From Hordeum vulgare subsp. vulgare (Eukaryota > Streptophyta > Magnoliopsida > Poales > Poaceae): a stretch of 64,000 bases of DNA. Below the pieces are notes generated by a model. The model worked only from the letters and a program-made list of their open reading frames with translations, ran no database searches and was not told where the DNA came from. This document shows positions 11,064 through 22,809 of the stretch, one piece after another. Where the stretch lies: contig NC_058524.1 in NCBI RefSeq assembly GCF_904849725.1, positions 548,393,763 through 548,457,762 on the forward strand. Reading direction: 5' to 3'. Made by a program: the position numbers and the translations under genes. The first letter of the stretch is position 1. Each line of letters opens with the position of its first letter.

Positions 11064-13601
11064 CGTCGTGTCGCAAGAATGGATATCGTTACAAGTACGT
11101 GTACTAAAAAGAAGAGTTATATATAGAGTTGGCTTACACTCGCCACAAGCTACATCAGAATCACATCAGTACATTACATATTCATCAGGAGTAAGAGCAA
11201 GATCCGACTACGGACGAAAACAAACGAGAAAAGAAGAACGACGTCCATCCTTGCTATCCCAGGCTGCCGGCCTGGAACCCATCCTAGATCGATGAAGAAG
11301 AAGAAGAAGAAGCAACTCCAAATGAATAATCAACGCGCTCGCGTCATGTAACCTTTACATGTACCTGCAACTGGTGTTGTAGTAATCTGTGAGCCACAGG
11401 GGACTCAGCAATCTCATTTCCAAAGGTATCAAGACTAGCAAAGCTTAATGGGTGAGGAAAGGTTAAGTGGTGAGGTTGCAGCGGCGGCTAAGCATATATT
11501 TGGTGGCTAAACTTACGAGTACAAGAAATAAGAGGGGGAAGGTCTATGCATAACAGACGTGACTACTGATGATCAAATGAATGATCCTGAACACCTACCT
11601 ACGTCAGACATAACCCCACCGTGTCCTCGATCAGAGAAGGAACTCACGAAAGAGACAGTCACGGTTACGCACACAGTTGGCAAGTTTTAATTAAATTAAC
11701 TTCAAGTTATCTAGAACCAGTGTTAAACAAAGTTTCCACGTTGCCACATCACAGCGGGCATGGCTTTCCGAAAGATTTAACCCTGCAGGGGTGCTCCAAC
11801 TAGTCCATCACAAATTACCACAAGCCGCATAGAAATCCTCAATCACGAAGCTCGCGATCTCGTCGGATTCCCTAGTGGAAAACCTCAACTCTGAGATTAT
11901 CCAAAGCATCACCGGAATCCCGATGCACAAGATATCTCGTCAAAGGTAAAACTAATCCAGCAAGGCCGCCCGGCGTGTCGACGATCCCGATAGGAGCCGC
12001 GTATCTCGTTCTCAGGACACGGCGGATAAGCACAGCGTACGGTGGCCTGATAGAAATCTCCCGAGTTGCCCCGGGTTGGCCCCGCAAACGGCTCTAGTTT
12101 TGGACCAGCACCAACAGCACTGGCCCCCCTGTATTATGTGAAATTACTCCTCGGGTTCATGACGCCCTATGCTTACAGTATTAACAAGTTATTATGTTGG
12201 GCAAATGTAGTACCAATGTTGGGCCTTGCCGGACCAGCTTTAATCTAAAACGAATTATCAAGGGGGTCCCCATAACAACCCCGATCGTGTTAGGAGCGCT
12301 CATTTATGGAACATAACACCGGTAGCCGAAACTAAGGGGGCAAAGGTGGAACAAAACACCAGGCTAGAAAGACCGAGCCTTCCACCTTTTACCAAGTATA
12401 TAGGTGCATTAAATTAAATAGCATTTAATATGATGATAAGACAAGGAACCCATGTTATCACATGGAAGCACCTACACCTGCAACTAGCAACGCTAACAAC
12501 AGGGTTAAACAAGCAGTAACATAGCCAATCTTGCTAGGTCGTACAGGTTGAAGGTGATCATGGCATTGTTGAGAGGCTGATATTTAACATGTGGTAGGCA
12601 ACGAGACATAATCGATAGAAGCGGTAAAACTAGCATGGCAATGATAGTAATGGTATCTGGGAAAATTGTCATCTTGCCTGAGATCCCGCTTGGAAGAAGA
12701 ACAACTCGGCGGAGTCGGCAAACCATCGTAGTCGAACGGGTCCTCACATTCCGACACGCTTGCGGAACTCTATCGAGACGGGCAACCGGAAACAAGCATC
12801 AACACAGATATTCACCACACGATGCACAACATGATGCATGAACAGTTCAACATGCAAGGGATGACATGGCAATCACAACAATAAAACACTACACATTAAG
12901 TGAAGCTCAATATGCAACGAGTTGCATATTGACGAAACTCCACGTTTAATTATTTAGTTCCATCCCGATTAGGTACACGGCAATATTAAATGTTATTAAA
13001 CATGGCTCGAGAGTGAAGCACAAATTAATCTACCTAGCTAGGCATTTTAAATGAGGCCGGATACGACATATAGCATCTCCGAAATAACCCCATGCGTTAA
13101 ATCTTAATCTGTCCAGATTTGTCCTAATCACATTTCAGATTTGTTAAACGGAAAAACAAAGTGGTTCACGTGAAAGTACACGTCGTTCTGCTCCATACAC
13201 ATAAAAGGCACATCTCCAACGGAGCTACGGACGAATAGTTACGACCTAAACTGTTTCAACACGTCGACACGCAAACCGATGCAAACTTCACACTAAACAG
13301 TTTTAATTATGCATGAGAGTTGGAAAATATTACTCTACGCAAAATTCTAGCAAAGTTACAAATTTGAATCACTCCGATCCGATGCACGGTTTAAAAACTA
13401 CGCTCGTTTGAAAAACAAAGCTTTTCCTGAAATTAGCAAAATCCCTGGAAATTGGAAAAAAAATCTGACGACGTTAAAAAAAGAACAATGGGCCGAATTG
13501 CACTATTGTGCAGTGGCCCAGGGCTGAAATCGGCCCAATTGGTGCTATGGTCAAGAGAAGAAAAAAATAAACTCAGCAGCAAAAGAATTGAGGCCTCCAT
13601 G

Positions 13602-13642
13602 GGATTTGATCCCGGGACCTCTGGCACCAACCAGTCCAGCTA
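13602..13642 (-). repeat. tRNA-like A/B box module b in long LTR 1
   Basis: On the minus strand TAGCTGGACTGG (13642-13631) resembles a pol III A box and GGATCAAATCC (13612-13602) fits the B box GGWTCRANNCC. The gap of 18 nt is shorter than in a tRNA, so this copy looks deleted. Confidence 0.45.
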
Positions 13643-13739
13643 CGAAGCAACTGGGATAACATATGGGTTTAGCCAATATGAAGGTGCATAAGGGGCCGAC
13701 CTGAACCAAAAACAAACAAAGCAGAACTAGGGGTGCCTG

Positions 13740-13794
13740 GGATTCGAACCTCAGACCCCTTGGATGAAAACGAGCGGCGCTAGCCACTGGGCTA
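13740..13794 (-). repeat. tRNA-like A/B box module a in long LTR 1
   Basis: Minus-strand TAGCCCAGTGG (13794-13784) matches the pol III A box and GGTTCGAATCC (13750-13740) the B box, 33 nt apart as in a tRNA gene. The 5' ACGACCG and 3' GCACCCC flanks do not form an acceptor stem, so this is a tRNA-derived sequence rather than a functional tRNA. Confidence 0.55.
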
Positions 13795-15717
13795 CGGTCG
13801 TGTTTGTGTCCAACTACGGGTCGTGCAAATTTGAACCATATCAAGGTCGAGACTTAGTCTTCCACGAATGCACGGGATCTCACCTTCAGATGCAGCAGAC
13901 ATACGCGACGGCGAGGCTTGCTGTCAGCGGCGCGAGGCATCTATAGCGAGGTGAGACGGAGGACGCAGCTGCAACATGCTTGGGGGTCGGGAACGGGCGA
14001 ATCCGCCATGTGCAGTGCGGATCCGTTGCCTTGGAGCTCCAACGGGAAGAGGCGAGGCACGAGCGACAGTGTCGGCTCTGCAGCTAGCGCCATGGCTGCC
14101 TGGGCCTGGAGACATACACACAGAGAAATTAGGGAGAGAGAGAGGAAGAACAGGAAGGGGGCACAGGAAGGAGAGGGTCTGATGGGGGTGGTCTGGGAGG
14201 TCAACGGCGGCGTCTGGAGCTCCTCGAGGCAGTGGGTCGACGAGAACCGGACGGATCCGTGGCCACGGCAGCGGTGGAGCTCCGCTCTGAGGTGTGTCAC
14301 GGAAGATCGGGGCACAACGAGGCGGGACAGCAAATCAAGCTTTGACCATGGCTCCTGCAACAGAGAGCTACGGGAGATGAGGGAGAGATAAGAGAAAGAG
14401 AGAGGAAGGAGGAGAACGACGCGGTAGGGCACTGGCCTGGGCTTGGTCAACGACACGTTCCCGGTGAGCTGGTGCCCACTGCTGGTCCCGAAGCTGCAGG
14501 AGTGCGGGCTATGGAGATGGTCGGAGGCGAGGCATGCGCACTTGGGGCTGCCTGGTCGTGGTGAAGAACGAGGCGGGAGGAGGTTGAGGTGCTCCTGGAT
14601 GGCAACGACAGGAGGGGTCGAGCTGGAACCATGCCGGATCTCGCCGGCGGCGCGACGAAGGACTCCCGGGCCGACGCGGGCGAAGCTCCCCTCGGGCTAC
14701 CATGGTGCCTGGGGGAGGTGCTCGCCGACAGCGACACTTCGGTGAGCAGCGCGGGGACGCAGGCCCGGGGCGGCGCCTCAAGCGACCAGCCGACGAGGGC
14801 ACGGGCAGGAGGAGGCTCTGCCTCGGCTGCAGGGGCGCTACAGCACGCGAACGGGGTGCCTCAGGCTCCTTGCTTGCGGAGGACGCGTCCAGAGGACATG
14901 CACGACGAATCGGCTGCACCCCGGATGGCTTGGCGGAGAAAACGAGGTGGGCGGCGGCTGGATCGGGAGGAGATCCCGAGGGAGACGTGGCTGGCGGCGG
15001 AGGAGGGACAAACCTCCTAAATTTTAGGGTTTGGCCTATCTTAGACTATGGTCTAAATACATGTAGCTAGCGGGTTAGGTTTAGGGACATCTGGACCCTC
15101 AGATTTAGATCGGGTGGTCAAGATGATTAGGGTAGGGAGTCCTATGGACAAACCGATGACATTTTGCGGTAAAACGGTGTTGATCCGGACCCAACGGTCA
15201 TGATCACCGGGTTCGGGTTTCCGGAGGTTTTCGGACTGGCCGCGCGTAGGATTGACGCACTATGCAGAGGGGCTAGGCGAAGGTGAGAGGGAAAACGGGC
15301 GACCCGGCAACGTATTTTAAAACACCGACAGATGTCCGACGATAGACCGAATACGGTGCCGCTACGGTCGACCGTTCGGGTACCAGACGGGCTCCGATCG
15401 CGACGAAATTTGACAGGCGACCTACCTATATTAAAATAACACCGCACGTCGAATCTCAACCCTATCAGAGAAAGTTTTACGCACACTTTAAAAACAGGGT
15501 TACGACGGTGCCGCGGGCGCGTGCGTGAGCGGTCGGACTCGGAACGGACAACGACGCGAACCGGCAGCTAACAACGGATGCAAGTTTTGAAAACGGACGA
15601 CAACGGAGACGCCAGTGCAATGCAGATGATGTGAATGATCCGATAAATGAAAATACCCACACGACGAAAATGGAAAGAAAGGGGAATCTTTTGGAACGTC
15701 GGCATCGGGCTGTTACA

Positions 15718-18150
15718 ATTTTCCTACATGACGACCTTACTTTATAGAATATCACAGGGTGCTTTATAAAGACAACTACCATATGGGCGAGACTTGTTAA
15801 GAGTACAAGATAACATCTATTATTTGTAGGGTGTTTGGAGAGAAAAGTTCATAACGATATGCATTTGACTGTACATCTAGCATTGATGATAGGAACTCCT
15901 CCTTAGGGTTCTAAATCAATTCCAAGAGGAAAGGCTTGTGCTTCAGCTCAAATCTCTAGTAGCTAGACTCTTTTCTGCAATCACAAACAGAAAATAAGAG
16001 AAACATATAAATAAATGTGTTCTTGTTCTCGGAAAGATGTGTGCGATAGCTACCTGATGCTCCAGTTTTTCTCGATAGGAAGTTCCCACTATGAGGAAAC
16101 AACTAATGATAAGGATGTTCATAGGGTCATTTTGCTTAAAAAGACTACTGTCACAAAATATTGTGTTGTGCATATAATGGTTCTCGTCTGAGCCAGCAAA
16201 GTACATCGGCCATCACAATTTGTTACATTGTATGATCAAGTTATTTGCTTCTTCACGTATTACCTGGTCATCTCATTTACCGTCGAGGTAGTAGAAAACT
16301 GAAGGGCCTTGTATTCTTATATATAATAATGATGAGAATAGTAATGATCAATCATTAAATTGTTAAGAACTTAAGAAATCAGAGGTGCCTGCATTATAAA
16401 CCTTTGTTCGTCACCATGTTTGAAATATGCCATCTTCACCAATCATGAGGTACAATACCTTTGAATGGTTTGGTGTCAACTAATGCACCAATGATTCAGC
16501 AAAAAATAATGTTTCTCATTCTGAATCAAAGTAACAATGACTACTTGTCTAGTATAATCATTTTTCTAAGTCTCGTGGGAAATGAACATAGAAACATAGA
16601 AAAAGATATCTATGCATTACACGTCTATTGCACTATTAATGCAAAAAGTTTTAAAACATGCAGTTGAATTGCTGGCCAATGGAGAAAACTTATATCTATC
16701 TGTGGTTCTTTCATCAGTAATCAGTCCTCGTGTTTCTAAATCTCTCTAGCAAATAAGTTCAGCTGCATAGAATATTCATACTAATAACACTGAGAGGCAA
16801 GAGCAACTTAGCAAAATTATTGTTGGCAAAGAATAATTCTGTACAACATAGAATCTGGAAATCTGGATCCTCTTTTTTTACCACTATTAGCAAAAGTAGA
16901 TCATATCTTCGGTTGCAAATGTTAACAAAAGTACTTTTAAGACACAAATTAAAAGGCGTTAATTTGTTAACAAGTGTGGACGCATGCCACAAGATGAATT
17001 AATTACTCTTTCTCCTCAAACTCAATAAAGATGCACTACTAATGGGCATATATTTCCCCGTCTGACACTGACAGGTCCAAATTATCATCAGTGCTAGCAC
17101 CAAGTGCACGGGTAAATTCATGCCAACAGATGTGAACTGAAAAGCAGAAAAGACAAACTCACCTGATTGAGCAACAACCTGAAATAAGCTGCAAATGAGG
17201 GTGCAAGTATGACATCATACATGATTTACCCAGTAACGACTGTTGTAAGAACTTCTTCTGAATTCTCTGAGACCCGAAGTACCATGTTTTGGACCTAAGA
17301 AATCGATAGCATCAAAGTAAATACAAGTCAATCAATTGTTGCAAGAATTCTAGACAAACCATAGCATGTTCAGTAGAAAAAGACATACAGAGTCCATACC
17401 ATGGTCACCACACAGAAATTATTCAGAATGACAATACTATCGTAAAAAAAAGCAAGCAAGTCACTCCATGCATACTCTTGTTTAATGGACAACTAAATGC
17501 AAATATTCAAATCACAGAACTCAATTGATAGACTGGTGCATTGTAGTTCATATCAAACCTTTTTAGATGGTGTGGGGATGTCATTAAGAAACAAGAGGCC
17601 CGGCTTAACATTCTCCCCTGAGAGATTAGCCCTCACCTCAGAAGCTAGATCACCCAACTCTGAAAGGGTGTGTCAGTAAAGTAAGCGACACTTATCTGGA
17701 TTGCATTCACAAAGGTGATTCCAGTGCTGGGAAAGAAAGGAATTGTTTTAACAAACTTGTTAAAAAATTTCTTACAGAAGCGCTATTCAGTGCCACTGCA
17801 TAAGATGAACATCCTTACCAAAAGATCTTTTGCTTCTCTAGAGCAGCTAAAATATGTTGTTCAGACCCAATTTTGGTGATAAATGGAACAAGATGTAAAG
17901 ATGACATGGAATTCACAACCGACTAAACAAAATAATGCCATAACATAAGAAGACCTACAGCTACAGGAAACCGCTGATAGATACAGGTATTGTCAGCATA
18001 TGATGCGCTTCTGGTCCTGCATAGTGAAATTTCGAAATGGTTATAATAACACATCATATATAGAGAAAATTACCATGACACGGGATGAAGGTATACATAT
18101 GATGAAATTTAATAAGTAAACCAGTATAACAACAGATACACTTCTGAACC
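15718..18150. other. Helitron interior, no gene recognised
   Basis: AT-rich DNA with short frames only. I see no exon with a recognisable product and no other transposon end. If the Helitron call is right, this is ancient captured or spacer DNA. Confidence 0.35.
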
Positions 18151-18359
18151 TCAATCATAAAAATGGCAGCGGCGGCGCTTGCATCCTACATGCATAAAAA
18201 CAACACGACAATGGGGCGCATGAGCGAGCGGGGCTCGTCGGCGTCGCCTGCAGCGGTCGCGCTCGCGCCGAGCCGTGAGTATAGAGGAAGACCTGCACGG
18301 ATGGGGCGGCCCCCACGCATCGGAAGCGCCTGGCGGTGGCGGCGCGTAGGGGCCGAGGC

Positions 18360-18690
18360 AAGCGCATGGCGGCGACGGCGTGAACGGGCCGGGGCGAGCG
18401 GCTGGCGGCGATGTCGTGAACGGGCCGGGGGCGAGCGGCTGGAGGCGGCGGCGTGAACGGAGCGGGGGCGAGCGGCTGGAGGCGGCGGCATGAAGGGGGC
18501 TGAGGGGAGCGGCTGGAGGCGGCGGCGTGAAATGGCCAGGGCGAGCGGCTGGCGGCGGCGGCGTGAACGGGCCGGAGCGAGCGGCTGGCGGCGGCGGCGT
18601 GAAAGGGCCGGAGCGAGCGGCTGGCGGCGGCGGCGCGAACGGGCCGGGGCGAACGGCTGGCGGCGGAGGCGAAAAGAGGGCCGAAGTGAG
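18360..18690. repeat. GC-rich minisatellite near the Helitron 5' end
   Basis: A unit of about 40-45 bp containing GCGTGAACGGGCC and GAGCGGCTGGCGGCG repeats roughly seven to eight times with point and length variation. Because the unit is close to a multiple of three and very GC-rich, both strands stay open and give Pro/Ser/Ala or Gly/Arg repeat peptides. These are unlikely to be real proteins. Confidence 0.75.
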
Positions 18691-19602
18691 CGGCTTGAAG
18701 TGGAGGCGGGGCGAAGCGGCGAACACGGAGTGGTTGGTGAGCAGAGGACGTGCGGGGTGAAACGAAGCGGGGATTAGTGTTTCGTTAACTATTTCGTTAA
18801 CGACGTTTTTAGGCCCTGATGGTGTAATCAAACGGTCTATTGTAAGTTGGATCTGTCCTGTCGTGCTTTTAATAGTATAGATTCATGAATCATGACTCTC
18901 AACGTATCAAACCATTAAGAGTTGCTCAAAAACAAATCAATCCCATTATGCATGGGCGGCCAGCCACCTACGCCACGTGCCCATGCTGGTTGACCGCGGT
19001 GATAAAGTTTTTGATTTCTTTCATGTTAGTTTTGGGAAGATGGAAGTGAGATGTTTTTCGTTTTCTTTCTGAGAGAAGTTTTTTGTTTTTCTCTTTGAGA
19101 TGGATGTGATGTTCTTGTGTGAGATAGTTTAAAAAACTAAATTCACATGAAGGTGAGTTTTTATTAAGATGAAGAAACACGCGCACAACTTCCTCTTAAA
19201 CGGCTCGCAATAACGGGTCTCGGTCACTAGTTTATTTTATAGATAGACTAAAGAAACTTATTTCATATGACGAAGAAAAGGTATTGATTTAGCTAAAGAA
19301 AGTTGACCAAGCATTATGTCCTAAGTGTTGTATGTAAGTGATTTTGCATTTATTTCATTCAATGGTTGTGTTTACGTCTCAATACTTTTTTTGTGAATAA
19401 TTGTACAAATAAAGAAGAGAGAAATATGGACTAAAGCCGCACATAATTGAAGAATTAATTGCAGTGCATAGAGAAATGTTTCCACTTACGTACGATCACT
19501 TTTTTTTTCTGTTTCTCCTTTAATTGGCGTTCCACCTATGCATTTATTTTACCAAATCATGTTAAGTGTCAAGCATTGCGATGGACCTTACACTACAAGT
19601 CA

Positions 19603-20192
19603 GGCCCTGTTTGTTTCATAAGTCCTATGACTTTTTTAAGTCTCAACTTATAAGTCATAAGTCCCCATCTGTTTGTTTACAGGGACTTATAAGTCCCGAG
19701 TCCCTACCTGTTTGTTTACATACAGGGACTTATAAGTCCATGTTGCACTGTTCACATGGATCGTCATCAGCCAACGCGTACGGCACACAGGATAAGCACC
19801 GCTGCAACGAGGCTCAGGAGAGGGCCTGTCCGGCGATTGGAGGCACCGAGGCAGAACGAACCGAGGCGGGGCGGCGAACCGAGGCGGGGCGGCGACGGGG
19901 CGGCGACCGGAGCGAGAGGCGGGGCGGCGACGGGGCGTCGACGGGGCGAGAGGCGGGGCGGCGACGACGATTGGACCGAGAGGCGGGGCGGCGTGCGGGG
20001 AACGAGCGTGGAGCGACGCGGGGTAGGTCCGGCCCGGGATAAGTCCCAATAAGCTCCTCCCTGAGAGTCTTATTTGATAAGTCCCAAATCACCACAATAA
20101 GTCCCAATAAGTCCCTTGTGTTTGGTTTAGGTGGGACTTATAGGGACTTTTTAAGTCCCTAAACCAATAAGTCCCTGAAAACAAACACCCTC
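19603..20192 (-). mobile_element. Non-autonomous PIF/Harbinger element, 590 bp
   Basis: The left end GGCCCTGTTTGTTTCATAAG and right end AACAAACACCCTC match the 3' and 5' ends of the Harbinger family in the 32.4-36.4 kb block, placed in reverse. The flanking triplet is TCA on both sides (19600-19602, 20193-20195). Each arm carries several GGGACTTATAAGTCCC palindromic units. The interior (about 19830-20035) is a purine-rich, GC-rich segment with imperfect repeats of GAGGCGGGGCGGCGAC and no coding. Confidence 0.8.
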
Positions 20193-20195
20193 TCA

Positions 20196-22490
20196 AAGGT
20201 AAGACGAGTAGTGAAAAAAAACAGTTGTTCGCTAGTTGAAGTTGGTTAGGTTGTTCGTGGTGGAATATGACATCCTCACTTAGTAGAATGATAAACTATT
20301 CATTAACAAGGTGCGCCTTCTTTTTCAAAAGCTCGATTCCAAAGAACCTCTAAGTTAAGCGTGAGTTCTCTTTGGTACAATGAGGATGCGTGACCGACCA
20401 AAAAGCTTTTTGAGATGCGCATGAGTGAGGACAAAGTATGCATAGAAGACGAGTACTGAGATCGGGTGACTTGTATCTTGCAAGTCATGTTGCAACATGT
20501 GCCTCTACATCTACCATCCAAATAAGATCCAATGTTTCACATTGGCCCAGGTGAAGGAAAGCCACAACCATAGATTTTATGAGACGAAACGGGGTTGTAA
20601 CGGGCAAAGCTAGGGATTTAGGAGGAGGTCTCACGCTCTCATGCGTCACACCACAGATGAAGGGGTATATGGCGATTGTCGCTGCTCGAAGGAGAGTTAG
20701 GAGGGGCTAAAACGACATGGATTAGAGAGATGAGGGGTTGCGGCTTCGTTGTAGAGGAGAGGAGAGAGCCACCACACCGCGCGATTCTGCGTGAACCTCT
20801 CCAAACGATTTTTTTTCATGAGTCCCGAGGTGTTCATATTCAGGCTGCAATATTTTTCTGAAATCTTACTTTGGCTGAAGATATTCTTACTCGTACACCA
20901 GATCATACAAATACACTAATGTACTAGTTGACTACTTGTTTTGGTCTTATTAAAAGTCTTATCTACAACATATTTTCATTTATTTGACATATCTTGCTTT
21001 AATCAGTATCCTTGACTCGCGTCTCTAATTACAGCTTATCTCTGCTCATGTTCATGCAATGGAACTATATAATACAACTTCTCTACAATGTTGTTTGATT
21101 TAATAACAAGTATACAAGGTATCCTCTCTACAATGTTTTTTGATTTACTAACAATTATCAAATCAAATAGGGGAAGCAAATTGCACATTTGTTGCTTTTC
21201 TACAAAAAAAAAATGGTGGTCATGCCATGTTGACTATTTCCAGTTTATGAAGTAACGTACATATGAAGCCCAATCATGTATATGTACTGATGGCATCATC
21301 CATTTTATCTTAGAGAGGTTACAATGCTTTGTTTTGTACATATGTACTTGTCTTCTTGTACTGTTTAGTAACCAGAGAGGTTACAACTTTAGGTTCACCA
21401 CTAATTATACATATCATTTTGAATTTGGCACGATTCGGTGTTATGCATTTATGGAAGTGTTGTGCAATGGTAGAAATTATTGAGAGAATACCTCAAGTTG
21501 GCAAGAGATACAGATGTGGCTTGGGTGTTTTGGGTAGAATATGGGGTCTCATAGGCTTTGATGTGAGGAAAAAATGCACCAACTTAAGCAAATTGGATGG
21601 AAAGGTGACTTCACGCAAAATTGTTTGTTCCATGAGGGCATTTGAAAAAGGAAAGGTCATACCTATCGTGGGCCAAAGCATTTTAGAGTTAAAACGAGAC
21701 CTGATTGTAAAGTTTGAATGCTTATTACATTCGATCGAGCAACAGAAAATTATGAAGTTATTGATGTTGTGTTGGAAAGCAACCACTACATTCGATTGTC
21801 ACAAAACTGCCACTTGTTGGCACCACAAAGGAACATTTCAAAATTACAAGCTTTCAAGATAGAAACCCTAATGATTCTGGAATTATGCCAAAAGCCGCAC
21901 ATGAGTTTTATTATCGTCTAGTTGGTGGGTCGTTTAACCTTGGTTACACCTTCCGCGACCAAAAGAATAATTTGGGAAGCAAGTGACATAGAGAGTTAGA
22001 TTTTGGACATCTTGCTAGTGTGTTGAAGTAATTTCACGACTATTGAGAATCCATCAGTCCAATATGCTTTAGATTCCAATTTTGAGGACGATACGAAGAG
22101 TCTTCCACGGTATTGCACAGTCGCCTGCCGCTGACGCCCTGGACACCATCTGCACCTCGTCGTCTTCCTCCCTTGGATCCACTGCAGTATGTGTCGTCCA
22201 GTACACCGCAAAACAGCCGTCATTGGGATGCTTGTACTCCTTGTACTTGTCCCAGTTGGCCCTCTGTCGAGCATCACCGAAGTTGGCCTAATTCATGGCC
22301 CAACGAAGGATGTCGACTCACATAACGCCCTTCGCTGGGATAGGAATTAGCATCTTCAACTCCTTCACCACCGCCTTCTTCACCATAGCGTCAACCTTCT
22401 TATGCACTCCAGCATGCTTGTGAAGTTCGAGCACAGTTACATTGTGTCCTCAAACTTCACGCGATCACCAAGCGAGCGCCCGAGGAAGAA
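20196..22490. other. Unresolved DNA with one decayed protein remnant
   Basis: Most of the stretch has no recognisable feature. On the minus strand around 22291-22080 an open frame reads ANFGDARQRANWDKYKEYKH and continues for about 70 residues, preceded by in-frame stops. It looks like a transposon-encoded protein remnant, but I cannot name the family. A 177-codon plus frame at 21329-21862 is not recognised either. Confidence 0.35.
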
Positions 22491-22752
22491 TGCCCTCCAG
22501 TCCATGCCCCAATGGTCGAAGAGGAGTTGGGATCGTACCAGCAACTCCTCTTCGACCAGTCGGCCGGTCATGGCCTTCCTCCGGTCGGACCTGGTCATGG
22601 GAGGCCCGTGCCCCAGGGCGGAGGAGGCTGCAGCCGGTCTCTGAACATCACAGGCCGAGTTGGCTCTCACCTGCGTCCATTTGTCGCCCCAGGCACAGCT
22701 GCCGTTGAGGGAGGCGTCATAGGTCGTGGGAGGACCGTGTCTGTAACGACTA

Positions 22753-22809
22753 AGATGCGGTCCTTTCCGATCTGGGGATCGAGGCCCCGAATTGGAAAGG
22801 AGCGCATCT
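22753..22809. repeat. Terminal stem-loop of long LTR 2
   Basis: AGATGCG (22753-22759) pairs with CGCATCT (22803-22809), and TCCTTTCC (22761-22768) pairs with GGAAAGGA (22794-22801). This is a 15-bp stem with a single G/G mismatch, much stronger than chance. Confidence 0.75.

Larger units (their letters stand above)
10995..15717 (-). mobile_element. Solo LTR, 4723 bp, of a long-LTR (LARD-like) retrotransposon
   Basis: On the minus strand the sequence starts TGTAACAGCCCGATGCC and ends GGGCGTGACA. It is flanked by the perfect 5-bp duplication ATTTT (10990-10994 and 15718-15722). It contains no gag or pol and no second LTR, so it is best read as a solo LTR left by LTR-LTR recombination. It is related over much of its length to 22742-27954; for example, about 11383-12430 aligns with 23119-24120. 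LTRs of 4.5-5 kb are known from barley large retrotransposon derivatives (LARDs such as Sukkula); I suggest but cannot prove that family. The GC-rich part at 13.9-15.0 kb opens long frames on both strands with no recognisable protein. Confidence 0.85.
10307..18881 (-). mobile_element. Probable Helitron, minus orientation, containing a solo LTR
   Basis: At 18881-18864 the minus strand reads TCTATACTATTAAAAGC, preceded by A, matching the TC start of grass Helitrons. At 10310-10307 it ends in CTAG, after a short hairpin (GTGCA/TGCAC, 10315-10331) and an AT-rich spacer, as Helitron 3' ends do. The base beyond CTAG is A rather than the usual T. A second CTAG end at 7663 does have the T, so the true 3' end is uncertain. 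No Rep/helicase coding was seen. Just inside the 5' end is a GC-rich minisatellite. The 4.7-kb LTR at 10995-15717 is a later insertion. Confidence 0.5.

Noticed and set aside
13918..15070. Several open frames of 100-170 codons on both strands
   Set aside because: They lie in a GC-rich part of a solo LTR and overlap in several frames, with no recognisable domain or splice pattern.
18151..18831. 226-codon Pro/Ala/Ser-rich minus-strand frame resembling an extensin
   Set aside because: The repeats follow from a GC-rich minisatellite; both strands are open and there is no signal peptide or extensin SPPPP spacing.
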